NCBI GenBank assembly: GCA_022432975.1
Contig: CM039503.1
Location: 47,533,259 to 47,597,258 of the forward strand
Length of the DNA stretch: 64,000 nt
Reading direction: 5' to 3'
Source of the DNA: Begonia masoniana
Lineage: Eukaryota; Streptophyta; Magnoliopsida; Cucurbitales; Begoniaceae
The stretch's first letter is position 1, and each line of letters begins with the position of its first letter. The position numbers and the translations under genes are program-made. The notes beneath the pieces were generated by a model, which did not search any database, was not told where the DNA came from, and saw nothing but the letters and a program-made list of their open reading frames with translations. Of the stretch, positions 32,640 through 43,632 are shown in pieces.

Positions 32640-35600
32640 TGGGTAGGTCTTTCTCATGTCCTCTTCTCTTTCCCAAGTTGCTTCCTCAATGTTTCGATTT
32701 CTCTATAGTACTCTGACCAGCGAGACCTTCTTATTTCTTAATTCTCTTTCATCTGAATCTAGAATTTGAATCAGCCTTTCTTCATATGATAGGTCATAAT
32801 TGATTGCAAAGTTCAGAAATCGCATTGGTAAGACATATGATGAATCTGGAACATATTTCTTCAACATTGAGACATGAAAGACATTGTGCACGTGCTTGAA
32901 TGAATTCGGCAAATTCAACTGATAAGCAACTTTTCCCACTCATCTTGAGATTTCAAATGGGCCTATAAATCTCATGCTCAACTTTCCTTTCTTTTCAAAA
33001 CTCATCACGTCTCTCATTGGCGAGATTTTCGAGAAAACTTGATTCTCTACTGCAAACTCCAACTTTCTTATTCTCCAATCGGCATAGCTTTTTTGTCTAC
33101 TCTGAGCCGTAAGAATTATTTTCTGGATCAATGCCACAATCTCAACCGTCTGCCTCAAAATATCTGGCCCAACAAGTATTCCTTCTCTTACTTCATCCAA
33201 ATGCACTGGAGATCTACATTTTCTACCATATAAAACTTCATAACGTGTCATCTCAATCGAAACTTGATAACTGTTGTTGTCGGCGAACTCCACCAATGAC
33301 AGATTTTTACTCCAATTTCTTTGGAAATCAATATTACAAGCCTGTAACATATCCTCCAAGGTCTAAATTGTCCTTTTAGATTGTCCGTCAGTCTGAGAGT
33401 GAAAAGTTGTACTGAAGTTCAATTGAGTGCACATAGCTTTCTGCATACTCTTCCAAAATTTAGAGGTAAAACGCGTATCTTGATCAGACATGATAGAAAT
33501 GGGTGTGCCATGAAGTCTGGCAATCTCTTGAATATAAAGCCAAACATACTGATCCATAGTATATGTAGTTCTTATAGGAAGAAAATAGACTGATTTGGTA
33601 AGTCGATCAACTATAACCCAAATAGAGTCGTGACCCTTACCTGTCTTAAGAAGCTCAACTACAAAGTCCATAGTGATATGCTCTCACTTCCACTGAGGCA
33701 CCATAAGTGGTTGCAAGATGCTCCGCTTTGACTTGCTGACAAGTGAGACATTTCTCGACGAATTTAGGTACGTCCACTTTTAATCCATGCCACTAATAAT
33801 GCTGCTTCAAATCTCGATAAATTTTTGTTGAACAAGGATGTATCGAGTAAGGGGTTGAGTGTGCTTCATCCAATATAACCCTCTTTAATCCAGTATCCTC
33901 AGATATACACAATTTCTTTCTGAACTGGATAATCCCGTCATCTGACATAGAAAATTCATAAATTTTTCCAGTCTCTATCTCACCTTTCACCTTGCAAATA
34001 AATGCATCGTCATGTTACTGATCTTTTATTTGCTCAAGCAAACTTGGCTAAAGTGTCATAGAAGACAATCTTTCTAAAAACCCAAACGATACAACTTTGA
34101 TATCAGATTTCTGTATCTCCTCAGTTAACTGTCTTAGAATCCGTTGCAGTGAATAAACTTGCAACGATCCTCTTCTACTCAATGTATCGGCTACAACATT
34201 AGCCTTGCCAGGATGATAAATAATCTCGCAGTGATAGTCCTTTACTAACTCTAACTATCTACGTTGTCTCATATTCAGGTCCTTCTGAGTTAGAAAATAC
34301 TTTAGATTTTTATTATTCGTATAAATTTTGCATTTTTCTCTATAAAGATAGTGCCTCCAAATCTTCAATGCATGAACTATCGAGTTAGGTAGTTCTTCTC
34401 GTGATCTTTCAGTTGTCTTGAGGCGTATGCTACCACTTTTCCTTCTTGCATGAGAACACATTCCAATCCATACTTAGAAGCAACACTATACACCACATAT
34501 TTTCCTGATCCATATGGTATAGTAAGTATGGGTGCCGAGATCAATATCTTCTTTAGCTCCTGAAAGCTTTGTTCGCACTCTTCAGTCCATAAGTACCTGA
34601 CACCTTTCTTGGTTAGCTTCGTAAGCGGGTTGACTAATCTTGAAAATCCTTCCACAAATCTCTGATAATATCCCTCAAGACTAAGAAAACTCCTTATCTC
34701 AGCTGCATTCGTTGATTGAAGCCATTTACTAACAACTTCAATATTCATTGGGTCACTGCTACACCATTTTTTGAAATAATGTGGCCAAGAAAAATCACAT
34801 TCTCTGTCCAAAATTCACATTTGGAGAATTTTACATATAGCTTCTCATGTCTCAACGTTGATAAAATAATCCTCAAGTGTTCTTTATGTTCCTCCTTATC
34901 CTTCGAGGAAATAAGGATGTCGTCAATAAAGACTATCACGAAATCATCCAAATATGTCTTGAAAATTCGATTCATTAAATCCATAAATGCAGTTGGTGCA
35001 TTTCTCAATCCAAACAGCATGACTCGAAATTCATAATGGTCATATCTTGTACGAAATGCCGTTTTGAACACATTATCTTCTTTAATTCAAAGTTGATGAT
35101 AGCAAGATCTGAGATCAATCTTTGAGAAAATTGCTGCTCCCTTTAATTGATCAAATAAATCTTCAATTCTCGGCAGTGGATACTTGTTTTTTATAGTGAC
35201 TTTGTTGAGCACTCTATAGTCAATACACATCCTCATAGATCTATTTTTTTTCTTCACAAATAATACCAGTGCTCCCCAGGGTGAGAAACTCGGTTGAATA
35301 AATCATTTTTCCAGCAAATCATCAAGTTGGGTCTTTAACTCATTTAATTTGCTTGGTGCTATTTTATAATGAGCTTTAGAGATTGGCATCGTTCCTAGTA
35401 GCAAATCAATGCTGAATTCCACATCTCTCGCAGGTTGTAATTTTGCTAAGTCGTCGGGAAAGACATCCGAAAATTCTCTAACTATCGGCACCATATCCAA
35501 TGTTGTAGCTCCTTCAGGTTCAGAACATATAGCACTTACTAGAGTTCCAATGCATCCATAATTCAGTAGTCTTTGAGATCGCATAGCTGATATCACAAGA
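32640..35600 (-). pseudogene. Tekay-like pol: RT, RNase H, integrase, chromodomain-like end
   Basis: Read from right to left. [22 protein letters not shown] and [14 protein letters not shown] (35071-34745, catalytic DD present). RNase [36 protein letters not shown] (34520-34380). Integrase zinc domain near 33990-33780, core DFVVELLKTGKGHDS and VIVDRLTKSVYFLP (33671-33363), then DNNSYQVSIEMTRYEVLYGR and GKVAYQLNLP...VFHVSMLKKYVPD (33359-32703). Frameshifts and stops occur between segments (33362, 33810, 34260). The RT start lies about 35300-35600 (PPPxxx-type hinge lost). Confidence 0.88.
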
Positions 35601-35654
35601 ATTCTTGAAACTTTAGAATCTTCGTAAAAAAATTAATGACTCTGCTCCAGGCAA

Positions 35655-36950
35655 TTAAAACTTTACCAATTTCTTGCAATAGTCAATAGTCGCATAGTGC
35701 TTGGTAAGACAATCCATCCCTAAGATGACGTCGCAATCGTGCATTGCCAAAACAATTAAACCTGCCTCTAATTGATTCTCCTCTATGCACACATTGCATC
35801 TTCTAAAAGAGATGCAATGTGTGCATAGAGGAGTAGCATGCTCAAGGGATATAAAAGAGTGTGCAACTTCATAATCAATTAATATGCAAGAAGATATGTC
35901 AGAAATAAAAAAGTGAACATGTAACAACAAATGCATTTTCTTTAGCTTCATTCTTGGTCATGGCAAAAACTTTAACAATCGTCTTAGGTTGCTCCCTGCC
36001 ATTCTTTGGACAGTCTTTAATAAAATGTCCATGTTGACCGCACTTAAAACAAGCCATGGTCTGAGCGCAGCACTCTCCAAAATGTGGCTTCTTGCAATAG
36101 GGACACATAGGCATATTAGACATCGTCATATGCTCCCTTTTAACGTACTTAGAAGGTCCTTCAGCAGGTCCACTGATCATGGGTCTCTTAGATCCAGCCC
36201 ATTGTTGTTGCAGAATTTTGCTCATGGCAGTCTGAGTTGCATGACTTTACCTCTTTCTAAATTCTTGAGCTTTGATGACTTCCTTTTCATCTTTATCTGC
36301 ACGTAATGCTTTCTCCACTACGAATGCAAACAGATAGTCATTGGAAGTAATAAGATGGATGTCCTTGAATATCTCTGATCTCAATCCTTAGACGAATCGC
36401 TTCACCTTCATGACCTCATTACCAGCTATATGAGGGGTATGACAGAAAAGTTGATTAAACTTGTGCAAATAATCAATTACGCTCCCGGTTTGCTTTAAAG
36501 CTATAAATTCCTCTGTCTTTGCATTCATCATAGAGTCTATAAAATACTTCTCATAGAAAAGTTCTTGAAACTTCTCTTAGGTCATAGTGGTGACTAGATG
36601 CATCACCTTCACAGAATCCCACCAGTAACGTGCCTCCATTCAGAATATAGAGGATGCGCAATCTACCTTCTCTTCTTCGGAAATCATGGCGTGCTAAAAA
36701 ATATCACTGATGGTTCTGATCCAATTATTTGTTAGTGCCATATCTGCTAAGTTGCCATTAAAAATTGGAGGATCCAATCTTCAAAATCTGTCAAAATTGA
36801 TATTAGCAAATCGAGGCCTAATAGGAAACTGGGCCTGCATATTAACTGCCTGGGCCGTGATAGTAGCCTCCTGAGCTGCAGCATTAGCTGCTTGCGACAA
36901 CTGTTCAACTTCTCTAGCTTGCATCTCAATCATATCCATCATCCGATCGA
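35655..36950 (-). pseudogene. Tekay-like gag and protease
   Basis: The gag core lies at about 36930-36240 with stops. The knuckle CFKCGQHGHFIKDC (CX2CX4HX4C intact, within 36225-35899) is preceded by CPYCKKPHFGEC. Protease follows at 35951-35655, where the usual DSGATHSFIS reads DYEVAHSFIS: the catalytic DSG triad is lost (D-Y-E). A 20-odd-base inverted repeat (GCAACATTGCATCTCT...AGAGATGCAATGTGTGC type) lies in the protease at 35790-35835. Confidence 0.82.
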
Positions 36951-37176
36951 GTACAACATCCCTTTCATTTCTAATTCCTCTACGATTGGCAAAATTCTAT
37001 ATCACAAAGACTTAATTTAAGAAAATTTATCTTTATATACTACTTTGAAATGTACTACAAAATAAACAAATATACTTTTATCAAAATATAAATTTTAATC
37101 ATTTACTTGTTGATCGACAATTTTTCAGGTGCGCGTGAGCAAACAGATAAGTCTACAGAACCATTTTATGAACCTT

Positions 37177-37188
37177 GCTCTGATACCA
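37177..37188 (-). promoter_or_regulatory. Primer-binding site of the Tekay-like element
   Basis: TGGTATCAGAGC on the minus strand, three bases inside the LTR edge at 37192. Initiator tRNA-Met type. Confidence 0.85.
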
Positions 37189-37191
37189 AAC

Positions 37192-38214
37192 TGTAACGCT
37201 ACAATTTTAAAATTTCCAATTTAATTTCTCCAATTTAAAATCCTAATTTGAAAATTTTACAAAAAATTTTCCAAATTGATTTAGGTTTAAATTCGAGCGT
37301 TAAAAACACTAATTTCATAATATTGAAAATATTTTTAAATAATAACTGAAACTTTAAATGCGCGAAAGTTTTATCAAAATTTTCAACATTAAATAACTTG
37401 TCGGAACTTTGAAATAAATAAATAATTAAAATATTTCATTAAAATTTATTTAATGATAAAATTCAAAATAATTTATTCAAATTTTTAGCTTAAATAAAAA
37501 TATGAAATATCTTTACAAATCTGAAACATATGACTTTAAATTCCTTCGTTTGTCACAAAAATATTTTCTTCTTCTGTATGTTCATTTGCCTCTAGGAGAT
37601 TCTCGATTAATATCATTTCTTTCTCAGACAAAAAACTCACCTACATCACAGAATTATAAACTATGAGAATAACTCAGTAAGTGAAAACATGTGCAAGTGC
37701 AAAATTAACATTATTTTTACCAAATCCCGATTTAACAGTTATATACTGATTGATACTCATTTCCCAACCTTCGATAAGACTTAGTCATCTCATTGTCATT
37801 CAGGTTTTATCATCTTACTTTAGTTCAAGTATAATCATCTCATTGTCGTTCAGGCGTAATCATCTCATGTTCAAGCTCACCATCCCATTGTTGTTCAGAC
37901 TTTTGTTATCACATATTTTCTGTTCAAGCTCACCATCTCATTGTCGTTCAGGCTTTTGCTATCACGTATTTTTCGTCAATTCCATCATATTCATACATAT
38001 ACAACATGTCCTACCAATTTTATCTTTATACAATTCTATGTCAATGCCTAAACATGCATGCTTAAATATCAAAAACATGTAATAAAATAATAAAACAATA
38101 ATAAGAAAATAACATAGATTTTGTGATATAGGGTCGTAGCCAAAACATTAAAAACGTGATATTTTTACTTACTTGGATTCCCAGCAGTTAGAGTTTATCG
38201 AAATTTTTCAATTA
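37192..38214 (-). repeat. Truncated 5' LTR of the Tekay-like element
   Basis: Matches the first half of 30552-32580 with scattered changes, including the intron 2 arms and the CTCATTGTCGTTCAGG repeats (37782-37975). The exon 2 donor is altered (AATCCAAG/TAAGTA near 38170). It ends abruptly at about 38214. Confidence 0.8.
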
Positions 38215-38443
38215 TTTGTTACTGCCATATCTGCTAAGTTGCCATTAAAAATTGGAGGATCCAATCTTCAAAATCTGTCAAAATCGATATCAGCAAGTCG
38301 AGGCCTAATAGAAACCTGGGCCTGCATATTAACTACCTGGGTCGTGATAGTAGCCTCTTGGGCTGCAGCATTAGCTGCTTGCGACAACTCTTCATTTCTC
38401 TAGCTTGCATCTCGATCACATCCATCATCCGATCGAGTACAAC
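38215..38443 (-). pseudogene. Second copy of the Tekay gag 5' segment
   Basis: Near-identical to 36729-36960 (for example the GGATCCAATCTTCAAAATCTG stretch, in pieces) and in the same orientation. It joins the truncated LTR at 38214 and is cut on the right by the start of the gag-only element at 38444, so it is a piece of a separate Tekay copy. Confidence 0.8.
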
Positions 38444-40659
38444 TGTAACACCAAAGATTTTTTCCTCTAATGTACGCAGCTTTCAATTAGATTGTGTAAT
38501 GGGAGCTTAACGTCAATCCTAGAGTTATCCTAGCAAAGTGAGTTGGAAAGTGGAAATTAGAATAATAGTGAAGTAGGTTTGATGAAAGTGTTGTTTTAGT
38601 AATTAAGGAAGGAAATAACAAATTAAAAAAAGAAAGAAAAGAGTGTGAGGAAAGAGGCTTCACGTTGGAAGTGAAGCAATTAGGGGAGAAAGGAGGTTAT
38701 TTTACAAAATATGAAAGTTTGGTGGAAAATTTTAAAAGAGAAAAGTCAGTGTTTTATAAAATTGGTAAAGTGAGGGAGTGAGAGAGAATTTAGTCTTCAT
38801 CGTCCCCTTCCTCTCCACGATTTTTGTAGCTCATTGTAGGGTTTCTCCACCTCCATTTTCTTCAAGCTTTTGCAAGGAATCAAGGTTAGTTTTGAGTGGA
38901 TTTTGTTATTGATGCATCTTGATGAAGATTTGTTACGTTTTTGATGAGTTTTTGTTGAGTTGTGTTAAGGTTTGGAAACCCTAATGAGGGAGCTACAAAT
39001 TTTGGTTTCCTTTGCTGTATTTTCTTCCTATTTTTGGTGGTTTAAACTTAGGATATGTTGGTTTAGGGTGTTTAGGTAGTTAAATTAGAGAATTGGTGAG
39101 AGTTTGTGAAAAACCATTTTTAGAAACATTGGTCACCGATTCTGTTTTTGGGGTTTTCGATTGGCCAAGTTGTTTGGTTTCTAAAATGGATTGATCCAAT
39201 AGAAAGTAGACATGTAGAGGTTTACGGAATGGGGTGGATTGTCAAAATCCGATAAAAAATAAGTAAGTTATGACCGATTGAAGTTGAGTGATAGAAATTG
39301 TAGAAAAATCGGGATTTTGTAGTTTGGATGTTTAGAGTTAGCTAGTTGTTGAGTAAATGTTCCTTAGTTTTAGTTGTATGATTACTAAGTGAATTTCCTT
39401 ATATTGTTAGGTTAACGAGCGAGTTAATTGTGTACTCAGAGTGAGCTAGCACGTGCGGAGTAGCCAAGTAAGTAGAGGATGTTTATGTTTTGCCTTCGGG
39501 CCTACACCATTGAACGGTAGGGATTTGTCTGTTTGTTTGGTTGTTTGGTTTTGTATTGAATTAAGCAATTGGGTGACATGCATCATGATTTTGAATTACG
39601 AAAATACGAGTTTTAGCATGAAACGCACTGTGATCGTTATTGGAGTCACCCAGTTAAGGTGGTACCTGTGAGGGACTCTATTGGAGTTGCCCAGTCGCGT
39701 TAAGGTGACACCTGCGAGGGACTCAATTGGAAGTTAGAGTGCCACTGCGATGGATTCTATGGGAGTTGCCCCGTCACGTTAGGGTGACACCTGCGAAGGA
39801 CTCTATTGGAGCCGTCCATGTAACACCCAGTTTTACGGGATTTTATTTATTCCAATATAAAATGGCATTTTTGTAAATATGTCAAATGAAGTTCGTTTTG
39901 TGAACGGAAAGTTTTAATAGAGCCCTATCAATAAATTAGAATTTATGGTGAAATAAAGAAATTTGGAGAAACCGGATTGTTAGTCAATTAACGAGACAAG
40001 AAGAAAATTTATAGAAAATCAAATGGAGGGATGAATTGGTAATTTGGCAAGTCAATTTTTATTAAAAATCACAAACCTCTCTTTTCTTCCTCAACACTTC
40101 ACGCAAATCTCCTTTTTCTCTCAACCCTCATCGACGATTTTCCTTCTCCATGGCGACTTTCACCTCAACGCCAGCGACTCGCTCCTGAGATCAACGATGA
40201 TTCTTCACGTTTCCTTCTCCTAGCGACTTCCTAGGTAAGATTCTATAGTTTTCGAATGATAGATTTCGATTTCTAGAGTTTGAACGGTTAGGGTTTCGTT
40301 TAGAGTTTTGCAAAATAGTCGAGTTTTGTTAGAAACGGTTAGGTTTACCCTATTTATGACCTTGGTGGACGTATTTGAGGGTGTTGGATGTAGTTAGGCA
40401 ATTTAATGGTATTTATTGCGAAATTTGGTGGTTGGAAGTTTTAAAAACTCTATTAATGGAGGTTAAGGATTCACGAGCACGAATTACTCGATAAAATGCC
40501 TCAAAGAGTGAAAATGGGATTTTATGAGATATTCTTCAGCTAGGGACTTCGTTAGTCTTTAGAATTCAATTTTCGAGGACCGATTTTAACGACGATTTCT
40601 ATGAATTGGTTTAGGTGAACAATGCTCGTAGACGGAGCTCGGTGTGCTACAGGTGCGAG

Positions 40660-41206
40660 GTAAGTCTTTGTGACTTGTTTGGCCGATTGGCCTACACCGT
40701 AAGAGTAGTTGTTGATCGAGGTTTTGGCGAATTTGGATGCTTTTGGGAAATACGATGGTTAGTTTAGGTTGATTGTGTATTAAAATGTTTTCCTAGGTTC
40801 TTTTTATGCATTGTTCTATGTTTCTTTACTTGAATTGCATAATTCATGTTCATGCATCGCGTTTTCAAATTAGCACGAAAAATGAACTTCCGCATGTGTT
40901 TTCATGAAAAGAAACGACTAATAAAAGATATGAATGCATGTAATCCCGGTCACGCGAGGTGGGGTTTAGACATGGCTGTCCTGAGAGGAGGAGCATGTTT
41001 TCCCCCCGGTAGATGGAAAGAGCTATCTAACCGCGAAATGTGCTCTCTCCATCTGGTGAGAGTCAATCCCTGGTGACACCTCCCGTTATGTAACTAAAAA
41101 ATGAAAAAGGAATGCATGATTTTACGAACCCCGCATGTATGACATGCGTTTGCATTTACGTAGATTTACTGAGCCCTTTAGCTCATAGGTTATCTCTATG
41201 GTGTAG
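40660..41206 (+). other. LTR intron 2 with pairing arms
   Basis: Arm CCTACACCGT (40691-40700) pairs with ATGGTGTAGG (41198-41207) at all ten positions counting one G-U pair. The intron body holds GGTCACGCGAGGTGG-type sequence related to 16436-16452 but no tandem array. Confidence 0.4.
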
Positions 41207-41253
41207 GTGACTTCGAAACATGTGAGGATGATATTCCTCCCCCCGACGCATGA
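41207..41253 (+). other. LTR exon-3-like coding tail (GDFETCEDDIPPPDA, stop)
   Basis: 47 nt after the acceptor GGTGTAG, ending TGA. The last nine residues match EDDVPPPEA at 16688-16743. The exon 2 frame upstream has a TAG, so this copy is not fully open. Confidence 0.4.
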
Positions 41254-41719
41254 GCAGGTTGAAGAAGGATGGCCCGTGGGAGTGTGCTGGGCAGTCGACA
41301 CATATTTTGACCCGTGGAGACGTATGTAAGTATTTTGGGTTACATTGGGTAGAAAATGTGTAAATAGTATATTTAGGTTGTTGTAAGGATTAGTTGGAAT
41401 TTGATGTTGTTAATAGAAATGTCTTGATGATTTAGGAATTTATTGGAACTGCTTGGTGATTTTTAAACTTCATAGGGATTTTGTTTAGTTTTCAAACGGA
41501 TCAACGCAGTTCGTTTTCGTGAAAACTTATTTCGTTTTAAATACGTCTCGAGTGAGTTTTGAGTGAGATTATGGAGGATGTACGAGTGTTGGGTGACTTT
41601 ATGTTGAAATGTATTGTTGTGATGCATGTAGTGTTTAGAGGTAAATTGATGAAGGAAAAATTGTGAAGTGTATGTGTAGTGAGTTGAAGGAAAGAAAGGG
41701 GAAGAAAATGAGGAGGCAA

Positions 41720-41747
41720 GCTCTCTGGAATTCGGATTCCAGAGAGT
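41720..41747. repeat. Hairpin A copy
   Basis: GCTCTCTGGAA, TTCGGA, TTCCAGAGAGT: the 11-bp arms pair apart from the final base. GATCGATC palindromes follow at 41754-41906. Confidence 0.85.
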
Positions 41748-42541
41748 ATGCCGATCGATTGCCAGGGAGGGCGATCGATCGGCGCCTCAATGGTACTCGC
41801 TCTGGAAGAAATTCCAGAGCGTGTGACGATCGATCACCTGCATGGGCGATCGATCGGCATATGTGTGATCGCCTGGCAGGAAAATGCCATAGCCGATCGA
41901 TCGGCTATACATTTTTGGGCGTAATGCCCTATTTGCCCTCAGTTCAATTGGCCGATTGTTTTTCTTTTATTTTAATTCGTTTTCTTTGATTGGTTTTCAA
42001 GGTTTTAAAACGATTTCCAACAATTTAGACTTTGACTAATGTTATAAAAATAAAAAAAATTTACGGGAATTAAGGGATAGGTTTAAGGGACGTTACAGTC
42101 CAGTCGCGTTAGGGTGCTAGGTTAGCACTCGCGAGAGGCTTTATGAAAGATAAAGAAAGCGAAATGAGAATAATAGTGTTGGAGTCGCCTTGTCGCGTTA
42201 GGGTGACACTCACGAGGGACTCTATGGGAGTTGCCCCGTCGCGTTAGGGTGACACCTGCGAGGGACTCAATTGGAAGTTAGGGTGGCACTCGCGAGGGAC
42301 ACTATTGGAGTCGCTCCGTCGCGTTAGTGTGACACCTGCGAGAGACTTTATTAGAGCTGCCCAGTTGCGTTAGGGTGCTAGATTATCACTCGCGAGGGGC
42401 TCCATGAATGAGTAACGAAACGAGAACAACAGAGCGAGTAGAAACTGCATGTGTTAGGGTTGTGTGTACATTGTGTATGTTGACATTCATTATTCCCTAC
42501 TTGCTAAGCATTAGGCTTACATTTTGTGTACTATAGTGTAG

Positions 42542-42588
42542 GTGACGACAGGATTGCAGGTGAGCTCCATGAAGGAGGCCAAGATTAG
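42542..42588 (+). other. LTR exon-3-like coding tail (GDDRIAGELHEGGQD, stop)
   Basis: 47 nt from acceptor to TAG (42586-42588). The 3' LTR copy at 61250-61296 reads GDDGIAGELHEGGQD. Confidence 0.4.
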
Positions 42589-43479
42589 GACGCAGTCGGT
42601 GACACACGAGGCATGCCGGTGCGGGCTGTTGTTGGGGCGTCTTGACCATTGTTGCTGAGAGGTGTAGGTTTTTGGTAGTTCTGTTTGAATTTTTGTTTGT
42701 ATAAATGAAGAGAGATTTATAACTTTTTTGGATGTTGTTTTGGGAGTTTATTGTATACATGTTTGATTTTCAGGATTTGAGTTTCAGAAACTTTAACCAT
42801 TATACTGCTCGATTTTTCATAAAAGAAACGACGTTCGTTTTAACCCAATTAGCACGTTTTTGTTAAAGTTTTAGAGTCGTGTTTTCCTGAATTTTTACGT
42901 GTCAAGGAGTCAGGAATGTGGGGAAAAGTTTTGGGTAAGTTTTAGGTGTTTTGGTTGGATGAAATATGAAAAGAATTGAGAAAAGGTGAAAAAGTGCGCT
43001 GGTGGCCGAGGGTGGCGCAAAGGGGGCGAGAGAGGGCCGGGCGTGGCGAGCGCAGCGCGCACTGCTGTGGCGCGCACAGTGCCCAGTGCCGACTGATCGG
43101 CTCACAGTGCCAATCAATCGGCCAAAACTGAGAGCTAGCTGATCCATCGGCGCTGTGTGCCGATCGATCGCAAGCGGTGCACTGCTGCGTGCAGCGGCAG
43201 CGCGCGATGCGAGCGCTGCCTAGGCGATGCGCGCACCTAGTCCCCATGTGAGCCACTTTGAAAATTTTTCAAAAATTTTCCTACATTTAATATATTTTAA
43301 CCCGATCTTTTTTGACACATTTTGCACGTATTGTACGCACGTTTTCCAACCATTTTTGACGAAAACCTCAAAAATCGAGTCAAAATTTTATCAAAAATTA
43401 TTTTAAACTTCGTTTTAAACGTGGTAGTGGTGAACAAAGTAGCGTACCGAGCTGGGGTGGGTTCGGGTGCGCTACAAGT

Positions 43480-43491
43480 TGGTATCCGAGC
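43480..43491 (+). promoter_or_regulatory. Primer-binding site, plus-strand gag-only element
   Basis: TGGTATCCGAGC, one base off TGGTATCAGAGC, three bases after the LTR end at 43476. Confidence 0.8.
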
Positions 43492-43558
43492 AAAATGGTC
43501 AAGTCGTTCAAAAGATTACTCAATAATGCCGGCCGCCATGCAACGTGCTTCACCGATT

Positions 43559-43622
43559 GTAAGTATTTCTTTTAAAATTTAGTTAGTCTATCTTCAAGAT
43601 TCGATTTCATTTACCTTCTCAG
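43559..43622 (+). other. Leader mini-intron between PBS and gag (64 nt)
   Basis: GATT/GTAAGTATTTC ... TTACCTTCTCAG/GAATAG, ten bases before the gag ATG. The minus-strand element has a 65-nt counterpart (54837-54773), which supports a real, conserved intron. Confidence 0.5.
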
Positions 43623-43632
43623 GAATAGAAAG

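Larger units (their letters stand above)
30552..38214 (-). mobile_element. Tekay/Del-like Gypsy retrotransposon, 5' LTR truncated
   Basis: Minus-strand element. The 3' LTR is 30552-32580 (TGTAACGCCCC...CTGTTACA). The interior 32581-37191 codes in order gag, protease, RT, RNase H, integrase and chromodomain-like end. The PBS is at 37177-37188, and the 5' LTR is 37192-38214 (TGTAACGCT...). The 5' LTR homology stops at 38214, about half the LTR length, where a gag fragment follows. The left flank GTCGA (30547-30551) has no partner because the right end is lost. Confidence 0.88.
39819..42097 (+). mobile_element. Solo LTR with 5-bp TSD GTCCA
   Basis: 2279 bp, TGTAACACCC...GGGACGTTACA, flanked by GTCCA at 39814-39818 and 42098-42102. 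It contains the module: donor CTAG/GTAAGA near 40234, exon 2 about 40616-40659, donor GCGAG/GTAAGT at 40660, arms 40691-40700 and 41198-41207, exon-3 tail 41207-41253, then hairpin A (41720-41747) and GATCGATC palindromes (41754-41906). Confidence 0.93.
39625..42420 (+). repeat. GTCGCGTTAGGGTGACACC-type tandem repeat, split by the solo LTR
   Basis: Repeats of roughly 45 bp with GGAGTTGCCC.GTCGCGTTAG, GGTGACACCTGCGAGGGACT and CTAT segments. About five copies precede the solo LTR and five follow it. The equivalent array in the 3' LTR is 59355-59534 and 60776-61110, also split by a solo LTR. Confidence 0.85.
39468..42541 (+). other. LTR intron 2 with arms, 5' LTR copy
   Basis: Arm CCTACACCATTGAAC (39501-39515) against GTACTATAGTGTAGG (42528-42542), two or three mismatches. 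The 3' LTR copy has GTTCTATGGTGTAGG and pairs better. The donor is CAA/GT rather than CAG/GT. The solo LTR sits inside. Confidence 0.35.
38444..43476 (+). repeat. 5' LTR of the plus-strand gag-only element
   Basis: TGTAACACC...GCGCTACA, about 2.75 kb once the solo LTR 39819-42097 is removed. Exon 1 ends at the donor CAAG/GTTAGT (38885). The exon 2 donor is CCAA/GTAAGT (39468). Arms 39501-39515 and 42528-42542 frame a 45-bp-type repeat (GTCGCGTTAGGGTGACACCT), and an exon-3 tail lies at 42542-42588. The GC-rich 3' part (43000-43250) has decayed GATCGATC/CAATCAATCGG motifs. Confidence 0.85.
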
